A program made the position numbers and the translations under genes. Positions 8,030 to 16,000 of a stretch of 64,000 nt of DNA are shown here, piece by piece (position 1 is the first letter of the stretch; every line of letters begins with the position of its first letter). Source of the DNA: Saccharospirillum salsuginis (lineage in GTDB: Bacteria; Pseudomonadota; Gammaproteobacteria; Pseudomonadales; Natronospirillaceae). The stretch covers positions 1 to 64,000 of the forward strand of contig NZ_BMXR01000018.1 of the NCBI RefSeq assembly GCF_014651855.1, read 5' to 3'. The notes beneath the pieces were generated by a model. The model ran no database searches and was not told the DNA's origin. It saw nothing but the letters and a program-made list of their open reading frames with translations.

Positions 8030-9067
8030 CTACGGGCAGGGGTTGGGCTGGCGGTTGTGGATCTCCTCGATGCCGGCCAGCACCTCTTCGCTGAGCACCA
8101 GCTCATGGCTGTCGATGTTGCTCTTCAACTGCTCCATGTCGGTCGCACCGATGATGTTGCTGGTGACGAACGGCCGGTCGTTGACGTAGGCCAGGGCCAT
8201 CTGGGCCGGGTCCAGACCGTGCTGACGGGCCAGGTCGACATAGGCTTCGGTCGCCCGGAATCCGAATTCGTTGTTGTAGCGCTGGAACCGGGTGAACAGC
8301 GTCAATCGCGCCCCTTCAGGCTTTTTCCCGCCCAGATATTTTCCGGACAACATGCCGAACGCCAGCGGCGAATACGCCAGCAGCCCGACATCCTCCCGGC
8401 AGGCGAACTCGGCCAGGCCGACTTCGAAACTGCGGTTCAGCAGGTTGTAGGGGTTCTGGATGGAGTCGATACGGGCCAGATTGTGTTCACGGGCGAGACG
8501 CAGGTATTCGGATACGCCCCAGGCGGTCTCGTTCGAGACGCCGATATGCCGCACCTTGCCTTCCTTTACCAGATCGTCGCAGGCACGCAAAGTTTCCTCG
8601 ATGGCGATGTCGGATTCCTCGACCGGGCCCTGAAAACCGAGTTTGCCGAAGAAATTGGTGGTCCGGTCTGGCCAGTGCAGCTGATACAAGTCGATGTAGT
8701 CGGTGTTCAGTCGCTTCAGGCTGGACTCGACCGCCTGCTTGATGTGGTCGCGCGACAGGCGCGGGCTACCGCCGCGAATGTAGTCGAAATTGCCCTTGGA
8801 AACCGCCTTGGTGGCCAGTACCACCTTGTCACGCTGGCCGCGCCGCTGGAACCAGGTGCCGATGTATTCCTCGGTCAGGCCGTAGGTCTCGGCCCGGGGC
8901 GGAACCGGATACATTTCGGCGGCGTCGAAAAAGTTGATGCCCCGCTCCAGGGCGTAGTCCATCTGCTCGTGGGCTTGCGCTTCGGTATTTTGCTCGCCCC
9001 AGGTCATGGTGCCGAGCGCGATTTTGGAAACCTGAATGCCTGAACGGCCGAGTGTACGATATTCCAT
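8030..9067 (-). CDS. Aldo/keto reductase, Tas-like
   Basis: A 345-residue TIM-barrel oxidoreductase. Visible motifs are the opening EYRTLGRSGIQVSKIALGTM, INFFDAAEMYP with the catalytic Asp and Tyr, VVLATKAV with the catalytic Lys, and YIDLYQLHWPDR with the His. The NADP(H)-binding end includes NIIGATDMEQLKSNI. The length and the PPRAETYGLTEEYIGTWF segment match the Tas subgroup of E. coli. The substrate is unknown. A TTG one codon earlier is possible, but the ATG at 9067 is preferred. It is divergent from the basic-protein gene at 9150. Confidence 0.88.
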   Translation of the reverse strand: MEYRTLGRSGIQVSKIALGTMTWGEQNTEAQAHEQMDYALERGINFFDAAEMYPVPPRAETYGLTEEYIGTWFQRRGQRDKVVLATKAVSKGNFDYIRGGSPRLSRDHIKQAVESSLKRLNTDYIDLYQLHWPDRTTNFFGKLGFQGPVEESDIAIEETLRACDDLVKEGKVRHIGVSNETAWGVSEYLRLAREHNLARIDSIQNPYNLLNRSFEVGLAEFACREDVGLLAYSPLAFGMLSGKYLGGKKPEGARLTLFTRFQRYNNEFGFRATEAYVDLARQHGLDPAQMALAYVNDRPFVTSNIIGATDMEQLKSNIDSHELVLSEEVLAGIEEIHNRQPNPCP

Positions 9068-9110
9068 CAATCAATCTGCTCCGGTACGTTTAGAATCTTG
9101 ATCAAACCCC

Positions 9111-9116
9111 TATAAT
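9111..9116 (+). promoter_or_regulatory. Likely -10 hexamer for the 9150 operon
   Basis: A consensus TATAAT lies 34 bp before the ATG at 9150. The matching -35 is weak (GTTTAG about 17 bp upstream). Confidence 0.4.
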
Positions 9117-9149
9117 AGGGACACAAATTTCAATTTCGATGGGCATACA

Positions 9150-9485
9150 ATGTCACGCGCGAAAAAGACCCGCTCCCTGAAAGGCAAGCTGAAGGTCAAG
9201 ACCGGTTCCAAGAAAGACTTTATCGGCAAAGGCGAAAAAGGCCGGATTCCGAGCCACAACCGCCTCGCCAAGCATAAGAAGCGCCAGAAATCGGTCTATC
9301 AGAAGCATCTGGAAGAGAACAATCTGAAAGACAGCAGCGCCGGGGCTCCCAACCCCGGCCAGACGACCGCACCCGCTGTCGAACCCGAAGAAGAGCTGGT
9401 GCGGCCGGACGCCACCGAGACCGAGGCCGGGTTCGACGAACTGAGCGGCGACGAACTGCTCAAACGTTTCGAACAGGACCAGTAA
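9150..9485 (+). CDS. Small basic/acidic bipolar protein, unknown
   Basis: A 111-residue protein with a very basic N-terminal half (about residues 1-60, many Lys) and an acidic C-terminal half ending GFDELSGDELLKRFEQDQ. There is no signal peptide or membrane segment. The Lys-rich opening recalls ribosome- or RNA-associated small proteins, and the bipolar charge is somewhat like YihI, but the sequence does not match convincingly. It is the first of three closely spaced genes (2 bp to the next) and has a consensus -10 upstream. Confidence 0.6.
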   Translation: MSRAKKTRSLKGKLKVKTGSKKDFIGKGEKGRIPSHNRLAKHKKRQKSVYQKHLEENNLKDSSAGAPNPGQTTAPAVEPEEELVRPDATETEAGFDELSGDELLKRFEQDQ

Positions 9486-9487
9486 GC

Positions 9488-10048
9488 ATGCGAGGGATCC
9501 TGTTCGCCGCCCTCGCCACCCTGGGTTCGGTCATTACCGCGAATGCGGAGGATTTCGGCGTGGCCGACTGGGGCGACTCGCGCCAGTCTGTGCGTGACAC
9601 GGAAGAACGGACCAACCGGACCCCGCTCGGCGTCGGCGACTACCTCATCTACGAAGCCGAGCTGGCGTCGATCCATCGGACCCGCCTGGTGTACCAGTTC
9701 GAGCAGGATCAACTGGTCCGGGGTCGATTCCTGTTCCAGCCACCCGACAATGCGCCGGTTCAGATCTGGGTCGAACAGTTCGATCAGGTCCGGAACCTGA
9801 TCAGCCAGCAGTACGGAGAACCGCGTTCAACCCAGCAATTGCGTCCCACCGGCGAGACCAACCTGGCACCCGGCGACCGCGCCTCCGCCCTCGCGGCGGA
9901 CCGTCTGATCCTGAAAACCCGCTGGGTCAGCAACGGCACCGAAATCATCCAGCAGCTGGCGTGGAACCAATCCCAACCTCATCACCAGGTCATCTATCGC
10001 CCTCTGGGTAGCGACAATGCCGGCGGCATGGGAGAGTCCGCGTTTTGA
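9488..10048 (+). CDS. Exported protein of unknown function
   Basis: A 186-residue protein with a short cleavable signal peptide (MRGILFAALATLGSVITANA). The mature part starts with EDFGVADWGDSRQSVRDTE, a pattern seen in small periplasmic proteins that begin with a (W/F)G(D/M)S(R/K)xxV motif. No cysteines or catalytic motif stand out. The start is 2 bp after the preceding stop, and its TGA overlaps the TTG start of the next gene. Confidence 0.65.
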   Translation: MRGILFAALATLGSVITANAEDFGVADWGDSRQSVRDTEERTNRTPLGVGDYLIYEAELASIHRTRLVYQFEQDQLVRGRFLFQPPDNAPVQIWVEQFDQVRNLISQQYGEPRSTQQLRPTGETNLAPGDRASALAADRLILKTRWVSNGTEIIQQLAWNQSQPHHQVIYRPLGSDNAGGMGESAF

Positions 10049-10785
10049 CGACCCTGAGCGACACCGGTAGCCAACCGACCACCATCAAGACCGGTCGTAT
10101 CGATGCCGTCGACGAAATCCGCGGCATCGCACTGGTGCTGATGGCCCTCTTCCATTTCGGCTACGACCTGAGTCTTTACGGCTATGTGTCGTTCGACAAC
10201 GACGCGCCCTTCTGGGCCGGCTTTCGCTTCGTTATCGTAACCCTCTTCTTCGCCACCGTAGGCATCAGCCTGGTGCTGGCCAACCGCGACGGCATTCGCT
10301 GGGGCGCCTTCTGGAAGCGCGAACTTAAGATTTTCGGCGGTGCGGCCATCCTGAGCCTGGCGACCTGGTTCGCCTACCCGAATGCCTGGATCTGGTTCGG
10401 CGTACTGCATTTCATCCTGGTCGCCAGCATCCTGGCTCTGCCCTTGGTGTTCAAGCCGCACCTGGCCCTGATCGCCGGGCTGGCCATTCTGGCGCTGTTC
10501 AATACGACGGACTGGTTCAACCTCGCCTTTCTCCACGACGCCCTGAAAGAGCCGCTCAACCTGCCGGACCGCACCGTGGACCTGACCCGACTCATTCCCT
10601 GGCTCGGCATGGTCTACATCGGTATTTTCCTGGGCCACTATAGACTGTTTGGTTTGCAGCGCCTGCCGTCCATGGGCATAAACCCGGTTCTGACCTGGCT
10701 CGGGCGACACAGCCTTGGCTTCTACCTGATCCACCAGATTCCGCTGTTCGGTCTGGCCTGGTTGATACACTGGCTGATCCAATAA
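10045..10785 (+). CDS. DUF1624 membrane protein (heparan-alpha-glucosaminide N-acetyltransferase-like)
   Basis: A 246-residue integral membrane protein with about six to seven hydrophobic helices. It opens with RIDAVDEIRGIALVLMALFH, the signature of the DUF1624/HGSNAT catalytic domain, with the conserved RG and FH pair. The C-terminal GRHSLGFYLIHQIPLFG is also typical. Relatives are thought to move acyl groups across or within the inner membrane. The start appears to be a TTG at 10045 that overlaps the TGA of the previous gene; the next ATG would delete the conserved opening. Confidence 0.75.
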   Translation: MTTLSDTGSQPTTIKTGRIDAVDEIRGIALVLMALFHFGYDLSLYGYVSFDNDAPFWAGFRFVIVTLFFATVGISLVLANRDGIRWGAFWKRELKIFGGAAILSLATWFAYPNAWIWFGVLHFILVASILALPLVFKPHLALIAGLAILALFNTTDWFNLAFLHDALKEPLNLPDRTVDLTRLIPWLGMVYIGIFLGHYRLFGLQRLPSMGINPVLTWLGRHSLGFYLIHQIPLFGLAWLIHWLIQ

Positions 10786-10921
10786 CCGCCTGCCCGGCAT
10801 TAATCTCGCCGTAAAATCCCGACCTTGTTACAGAGCTTCATCAGTGCGGCGATTCGCCTCGATTTGGTAACGTTTTCAGACTAAGGTTTCCGCTCCATCG
10901 ATGTTCAGGAGCCGAAGGACC

Positions 10922-12304
10922 ATGAGCCGATTGAGCCGTACCAAGAAACTCGGATTCGCCCTGGGACAGGCGGGCTGGTCACTGTCCTCCTTCGGCGTGG
11001 CCAATTTACTGAATTATTTCTACCTGCCGGCGGAAACCGGAACGGCTGAAACCCTGGCCCGATCCTTCATTCCACAACACTACCTGTTCGGATTCATGAC
11101 CCTGCTCGGGCTGATCGCTTTTTCCGGGCGGCTGTTCGATGCCATCACCGATCCATGGATCGCCAACCTGTCGGATCGCTACACCGGCCCGCTGGATCGG
11201 CGACGCTTCTTCATGCTGATCGCCTTGCTGCCGATGACTCTGTTCGCTGTTTTGGTGTTCATACCGCCGGTGGGGAACGAGAGCGGCTGGAACAGCCTTT
11301 GGCTCGCGGTCATGCTGTTCGGCTACTTTCTGGCCTTCACCGCCTACACAGTGCCCTACACCGCCCTGTTGAGCGAGCTGACCACGGATGCCCACGAGCG
11401 CATCAACCTCAGCACCTGGATCGCTGTGACCTGGGCGGCGGGCTTTATCCTCGGCAACAGCATCTATGCGGTCCAGAGCGGCCTGGAAAACCTCGGGTTC
11501 GACCCGGTTACCGCCTTTCAATGGGGAGTGGGTCTGTTCGCACTGGTCAGCCTGGTGTTGATGTCGGCCCCCATCTGGGCGCTGAACAAGGACGACCTGG
11601 TTCAGACCGCACCGTCGCATCAACCGGTCCTGGCCGCTCTTGAAACCCTGTTCGCCGATCGTCCTTTCCGACTGTTCCTGATCGCGGACTTTCTGTACTG
11701 GATCGCCCTCACCTTCATCCAGATCGGGTTTTCCTATTTCGTTCTGATCCTGTTGGGACTGGATAAAGCCGTCATCAGCCTGCTGTTGCAGATCATGCTG
11801 TTCACCAGCTTTCTGTTCTATTGGCCGGTCAACCGAGTGGCACGCAGCGTCGGCTATCAGCCGGTCCTGTTGGCGGGATTCATGCTGATGAGTCTGGTCT
11901 TCCTCTCCAGCGTCTTTCTCGGGCACTGGCCACTGCCGCCCCTGGTTCAAGGCGTCGTCATCGCGGTGCTCGCCGCGCTGCCGTTGGCCATTTTTTCCAT
12001 CCTGCCCAATGCCCTGGTCGCGGATGCGGCGGGCGCGGCGCAGGCCCGTGCGGGCAGCGCCCGAGCCGGACTCTACTTCGGTGCCCGCAATCTGATGATG
12101 AAACTGGGCATATCGGTGGCCAACCTCCTGTTTCCCTCGATTCTGCTGTTGGGAAAAAGCGTGGAGCAGGACATCGGCATTCGCGGTACCGCTCTGGCCG
12201 CTGTGCTTTTCTGCCTGGCCGGCGGCTGGTTGATGAACCGCTACCGGCGGCTGTCTCGCGCTGATTGCGACACTCGCCCCACACCAAACCCGGCCTCAGC
12301 CTAG
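10922..12304 (+). CDS. MFS transporter, GPH sugar:cation symporter (MelB) type
   Basis: A 460-residue inner-membrane transporter with about 12 hydrophobic helices. The N-terminal half has the GPH-family pattern FDAITDPWIANLSDRYTGPLDRRR (the acidic residues bind the coupling cation in MelB) and YTVPYTALLSELT. The start chosen is the ATG at 10922 (MSRLSRTKKLGFALGQ), which follows a GAAGGA site; a longer form from 10901 adds seven residues. Relatives carry glycosides or other organic solutes with Na+ or H+. The substrate cannot be read from sequence. Its TAG stop overlaps the convergent stop at 12301 in a shared CTAG. Confidence 0.85.
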   Translation: MSRLSRTKKLGFALGQAGWSLSSFGVANLLNYFYLPAETGTAETLARSFIPQHYLFGFMTLLGLIAFSGRLFDAITDPWIANLSDRYTGPLDRRRFFMLIALLPMTLFAVLVFIPPVGNESGWNSLWLAVMLFGYFLAFTAYTVPYTALLSELTTDAHERINLSTWIAVTWAAGFILGNSIYAVQSGLENLGFDPVTAFQWGVGLFALVSLVLMSAPIWALNKDDLVQTAPSHQPVLAALETLFADRPFRLFLIADFLYWIALTFIQIGFSYFVLILLGLDKAVISLLLQIMLFTSFLFYWPVNRVARSVGYQPVLLAGFMLMSLVFLSSVFLGHWPLPPLVQGVVIAVLAALPLAIFSILPNALVADAAGAAQARAGSARAGLYFGARNLMMKLGISVANLLFPSILLLGKSVEQDIGIRGTALAAVLFCLAGGWLMNRYRRLSRADCDTRPTPNPASA

Positions 12305-12582
12305 GCAACGACCTGGCCGCGATACATCTTGACCGGCCCGTCCGACTGACCGGCGCGTTGCGGCACGGGTCGGCCCGAGGCTCGTTCGATGCGTCCGGAC
12401 AGGTCCTCAAGCATGGTCGCCAGCGTGGCATCCTTGTCGTGTCGATACTGGAACAGCGCCTCGACATCGGCCGCCGAGGTGATGCGAATATCGGTTCCGT
12501 AGATTGAACGAATGCGCTTTCGGATTTTCTGCAAGATCCGGTAATTTTCCGGTTTGATCAGCCAATCGGTATTCTCAATCAT
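12301..12582 (-). CDS. Small conserved protein of unknown function
   Basis: A 93-residue soluble protein beginning MIENTDWLIKPENYRILQKI, preceded by AGAGGAGTGATCC. It is charged, with no cysteine, signal peptide or known motif. A central IRITSAADVEALFQYRHDKDATL suggests helices. It ends in a 4-bp overlap with the convergent MFS gene. No function is proposed. Confidence 0.6.
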   Translation of the reverse strand: MIENTDWLIKPENYRILQKIRKRIRSIYGTDIRITSAADVEALFQYRHDKDATLATMLEDLSGRIERASGRPVPQRAGQSDGPVKMYRGQVVA

Positions 12583-12754
12583 GGATCACTCCTCTGGATA
12601 CACAATGAGGAATGCAAAGACCTTGCCCGTTCAGGATCACCCGATTAACGGCTTAAACAGGCAGGAAAAGGAGAGGTTTGTGCCTCAACCCGGGCACACG
12701 CTGAAAACGTGCGCCAAAGAGAGGCACGATGGCCTGTGATTCAGCGGATGTGAA

Positions 12755-14404
12755 TCAGGCTTCGTCGATCCAGAGAACCGACCCCGGCTTCACCAGATCG
12801 AGCTTGGGTACATACTGATCTTCGATGTGGGACCGACGCAATTTAAGCGTCGGCGTCAGCATGTCGTTGTCGATGTCCCAGCTGTCCTCGGTCACCAGAA
12901 TGCCATCCAGTTTCTGATGGGCTTCCAGTGACGCGTTCACCTCGTCGAGGGTCTGCTGCAGGGACGCGCGCAAGGCGCTTCGATCACCGCCACGCAAATG
13001 CTCGGCGACCACGACGACGGCGACCGGCTGGGTACGGCCGGCTCCCATGACGCAGACCTGCTCGATCTCCGGGTTCGCGGCCAGGCGACTCTCGATCGGC
13101 ACCGGCGTGACGTATTTGCCCTTGGTGGTTTTAAACTCCTCCTTCAGGCGCCCGACAATGGTGAAGGATCCGTCCGGATTTTGCGTGGCCTTGTCTCCGG
13201 TCTTGAACCAGCCGTCGACAAAGGACTCGGCCGTCGCTTCCGGATTGTTGTAGTACTCCGAAAACACTGTGTCGCCGCGAACCTGCAACTCTCCGGTCTC
13301 GGAGACCCGGGCTTCCAGGCAATCGATCGGGACACCGATGGTCCCCAGTCGCTCCTTGCGGAACGGGATGTTGCAGGTCGACAGACCCGTGGTTTCCGTC
13401 ATGCCCCAGGCTTCGCATATAGGCATGCCGAGTTGGTAATACCACTGCAGAATGCTCGGTGAAATGGGCGCCGAACCGGAGCCGAAGGTGTGCACGGAAT
13501 TCAGCCCCAGGCCCTGACGGATTTTCTTCGCCACAATCTTGCCCAGCAATGGAATTTTGAGCAGCTTTTGCAGTTTGGCTTCCGGCATTTTTTCGTGAAT
13601 ACCGGCCTGGAAACGGGTCCACAGGCGCGGCACGGAAAGAAACGCCGTCGGCTGGGCGACCTTGAGGTCATCCACGAAGGTGGCCAGAGACTCGACGAAA
13701 TAGACCGGGCTGCCGCTGTATATCACGGTGCCTTCGATCACTCCCCGCTCGGTGATGTGCGCCAGTGGCAGATAGGAGACCATTCGGTCCTTGTCCGGAT
13801 CCAGCTTGATCAGGTGCTGGTTGGCCGTCGCCGCCGCAGCGAAGTGGCTGAAGTTGAGTACGACGCCTTTCGGCTTGCCGGTACTGCCCGAGGTGTAGAC
13901 CAGGGTCATGACATCGTCGAGGCCGACATCGGCGATCGGGTCGATCGGTTTTTTCTCGGCCACCCAATCCGCCCAGCGGTGATCGTGAGGCACGGTCTCA
14001 TAGGGATACCCGATGCGGGGAATCGACCCGTCGAGCACCTTGGTACCGGCCTTGGTATCATCCAGTTTACCGACGAAAACAGCCTTGGCGCCGCTGTGTT
14101 CGACGACATGGCGGATGATGTCTTCACCGGCGGTCGCGTAAATAGGGACGCTGACCATCCCCGCCATCATGATGGCCAGGTCGGAGATGAACCATTCGGC
14201 GCTGTTCTTGGCGAAGATGGCCACCCGGTCACCCGGTTCCAGCCCCAGGTCCCTTAAGCCCTGCGCCACCTTGCGGGCGTCTTCCTCGGCCTGCTTCCAG
14301 GTCCAGATTTTAAGCTCCCGATTGACCGGTTGGTGCAGGAATGCCTGGTCGCCCCGCTCTTTGACGTGGCGGCTGAGTTGTTCAAGCGGTGTCTTGTAAG
14401 CCAT
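12755..14404 (-). CDS. AMP-forming acyl-CoA synthetase (FadD/FAA-type)
   Basis: A 549-residue adenylate-forming enzyme. The P-loop-like AMP motif YTSGSTGKPKGVVL lies near residue 171, WGMTETTG near 337, and the hinge or A8 region reads GWFKTGDKA then IVGRLKEEFKTTKGKYV with the catalytic Lys region. The eukaryotic-like FAA branch (VPIYATAGEDIIRHVVEHSGA) fits long- or medium-chain fatty-acyl substrates better than acetate. The C terminus is short. Monocistronic, it is divergent from the OmpA-type gene across 233 bp that should hold both promoters. Confidence 0.9.
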   Translation of the reverse strand: MAYKTPLEQLSRHVKERGDQAFLHQPVNRELKIWTWKQAEEDARKVAQGLRDLGLEPGDRVAIFAKNSAEWFISDLAIMMAGMVSVPIYATAGEDIIRHVVEHSGAKAVFVGKLDDTKAGTKVLDGSIPRIGYPYETVPHDHRWADWVAEKKPIDPIADVGLDDVMTLVYTSGSTGKPKGVVLNFSHFAAAATANQHLIKLDPDKDRMVSYLPLAHITERGVIEGTVIYSGSPVYFVESLATFVDDLKVAQPTAFLSVPRLWTRFQAGIHEKMPEAKLQKLLKIPLLGKIVAKKIRQGLGLNSVHTFGSGSAPISPSILQWYYQLGMPICEAWGMTETTGLSTCNIPFRKERLGTIGVPIDCLEARVSETGELQVRGDTVFSEYYNNPEATAESFVDGWFKTGDKATQNPDGSFTIVGRLKEEFKTTKGKYVTPVPIESRLAANPEIEQVCVMGAGRTQPVAVVVVAEHLRGGDRSALRASLQQTLDEVNASLEAHQKLDGILVTEDSWDIDNDMLTPTLKLRRSHIEDQYVPKLDLVKPGSVLWIDEA

Positions 14405-14637
14405 AACGAATCCATTGTTGTTGTTATCGGACGCTCGGCGGATTCACATCCGCCCGCGGGCCAGAAAACCAATATGCCACAGCGGTTCCCGTACTGGAAA
14501 ACTTTGCCCTTGTCTTGTGAGTTTTCCCACAAACCGCGACGACTGAAGACAGTATATACGCTGGTTCGGGAAAAACAGTCGACAGATTCAGGCGGAATAA
14601 GCCATGCTAGCGAGAAAGACCCAACCGTTTAGATTTC

Positions 14638-15696
14638 ATGACCGCGACCCGACAACCCTTCCCGCTGATTTTGAGTGCCACCCTGGCCTTCCTGCTGGCC
14701 ATAGGCACCGGCCTGTTCTGGCTGGACAACGAACGGCTTACCGAGGACCTGGCGACAGCCACAGAGGAAGTCGAACGACTCAAAGCCGACAACGACCGCC
14801 TGCAAAACCGGCTGTCGCAGCTGGAAGAGCGGACCCGGTCGCTGCGGACCTCCCTCGACACCTTCAACGAGCAACAAGGCAGTCTGGCCGAGGTCGCCGA
14901 GGAATTGCGCACCGAGCTGGCGTCGGTGACAGCGGACTACCAACGTCTGGTCGAGACCCAGCAGAACACCCAGGCCCGGCTCGAAGCGGCACGGGAGCGC
15001 CTGAAGCGCATGGGTGAACTGGAGGACACGAAAGATACCCTGCGGGAAGAACGGGACCGACTGGCCACCCGGCTGGAGCGGGCGGAAAGCCAGAACGCCG
15101 CCTTGCGGCAACAATTGAATCTGTACGCCACCAATATCGAAGCGGCCCAGACCGCCTTGCGCAACCAGAAAAACCAGGTCGACACCCTGGAAAACCGCCT
15201 CAACCGTGAACAGGCTGCCCTGACCGAACTGCAGCAACAGCTGGATGCGCTGGGCGATGAGAAGCAGGCCCTGATCCAACAGCTCGACAACGGCACCACG
15301 GTGATCAAGCTGCCGGAACGGATATTGTTCGAGACCGGTTCGGCGGTGCTGAACGAACGCGCCGAGACCGCGCTCGCCGAGGTCGCCCGGGCCATCGACA
15401 GTTTCCCGGATTACACCATCGCTGTTCTCGGTCACAGCGACTCGCGACCGGTGGTGTCCGAGGTGAAGGAAACCTACCCGACCAACTGGGAGCTCAGCTC
15501 CGCACGCGCCAGCGCGGCGGTTCGCGAACTGATCGACTACGGTGTCGCGCCCGATCGCCTCAAGGCTACGGGTCTGGCCGATACCCGGCCACTGGTGCCG
15601 GAAGTGGATGCCGAAAGTCGCCGTGAAAACCGTCGAATCGAAGTCGTCCTCGAACCGCCGCTGTTCACTCGGGAACTTTCCGAACTGAACTCATAG
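14638..15696 (+). CDS. OmpA-family protein with long coiled coil
   Basis: A 352-residue protein. An N-terminal hydrophobic anchor (about residues 9-28) is followed by a long heptad coiled coil (about 30-215), then an OmpA-type peptidoglycan-binding domain (about 220-345) with RILFETGSAVLNE, the diaminopimelate-binding NWELSSARA, and RRENRRIEVVLEP. The MotB-like layout (inner-membrane anchor, spacer, peptidoglycan grip) suggests an envelope spacer or scaffold. No motor-stator gene is adjacent and the TM segment lacks the MotB proton Asp, so it is not a stator subunit. Confidence 0.85.
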   Translation: MTATRQPFPLILSATLAFLLAIGTGLFWLDNERLTEDLATATEEVERLKADNDRLQNRLSQLEERTRSLRTSLDTFNEQQGSLAEVAEELRTELASVTADYQRLVETQQNTQARLEAARERLKRMGELEDTKDTLREERDRLATRLERAESQNAALRQQLNLYATNIEAAQTALRNQKNQVDTLENRLNREQAALTELQQQLDALGDEKQALIQQLDNGTTVIKLPERILFETGSAVLNERAETALAEVARAIDSFPDYTIAVLGHSDSRPVVSEVKETYPTNWELSSARASAAVRELIDYGVAPDRLKATGLADTRPLVPEVDAESRRENRRIEVVLEPPLFTRELSELNS

Positions 15697-15734
15697 GCAG
15701 GGTGTTCTTGTGGCGGATTCACTGCGGGTAAAAC

Positions 15735-15765
15735 GAAAAAACCGGCCAGAAGGCCGGTTTTTTTG
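15735..15765. terminator. Bidirectional Rho-independent terminator (OmpA-type gene / tRNA-Ala)
   Basis: Stem AACCGGCC/GGCCGGTT with loop AGAA, flanked by A-run on the left and T-run on the right, so it works on both strands. It lies 39 bp after the OmpA-type stop and 6 bp beyond the 3' end of the leftward tRNA. Almost the same terminator follows the second tRNA-Ala at 39983-40009. Confidence 0.85.
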
Positions 15766-15770
15766 ATGTT

Positions 15771-15846
15771 TGGTGGAGCTATGCGGGATCGAACCGCAGA
15801 CCTCCTGCATGCCATGCAGGCGCTCTCCCAGCTGAGCTATAGCCCC
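15771..15846 (-). tRNA. tRNA-Ala (anticodon GGC)
   Basis: A 76-nt cloverleaf on the minus strand with encoded CCA. The acceptor stem is GGGGCTA/TAGCTCC, the D arm has AGCTCAGCTGGGAGAGC, the anticodon stem is CCTGC/GCAGG around loop ATGGCAT with anticodon GGC, and the T arm has GGTTCGATCC. It is identical base for base to the second copy at 40016-40091. Confidence 0.98.
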
Positions 15847-15947
15847 TTTTTATCTATCTAACTTCTTACCTGTCTAACTTCTTACCTATCTACCTTTTTA
15901 CCCTTTAGATAGGTTCCGGCGCTCGTTGAGCGTCGAAAGTGGGGCGT

Positions 15948-15975
15948 ATTCTACCGCCCCTCCCCGACCTGTCAA
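15948..15975 (-). promoter_or_regulatory. Sigma-70 promoter of tRNA-Ala
   Basis: On the minus strand TTGACA (15975-15970), a 16-bp spacer, then TAGAAT (15953-15948), followed by a GC-rich discriminator typical of growth-rate-controlled stable-RNA promoters. About 100 bp of 5' leader with three tandem near-repeats of about 16 nt (15856-15902, unit CTAACTTCTTACC on the plus strand) separate it from the tRNA. Confidence 0.7.
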
Positions 15976-16000
15976 TACTTTTTTGTTTGATTTCAAGCAG

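Noticed and set aside
15847..15902. Tandem CTAACTTCTTACC repeats considered as a small CRISPR
   Set aside because: Only three units, no unique spacers of even length and no cas genes; they are part of the tRNA leader.
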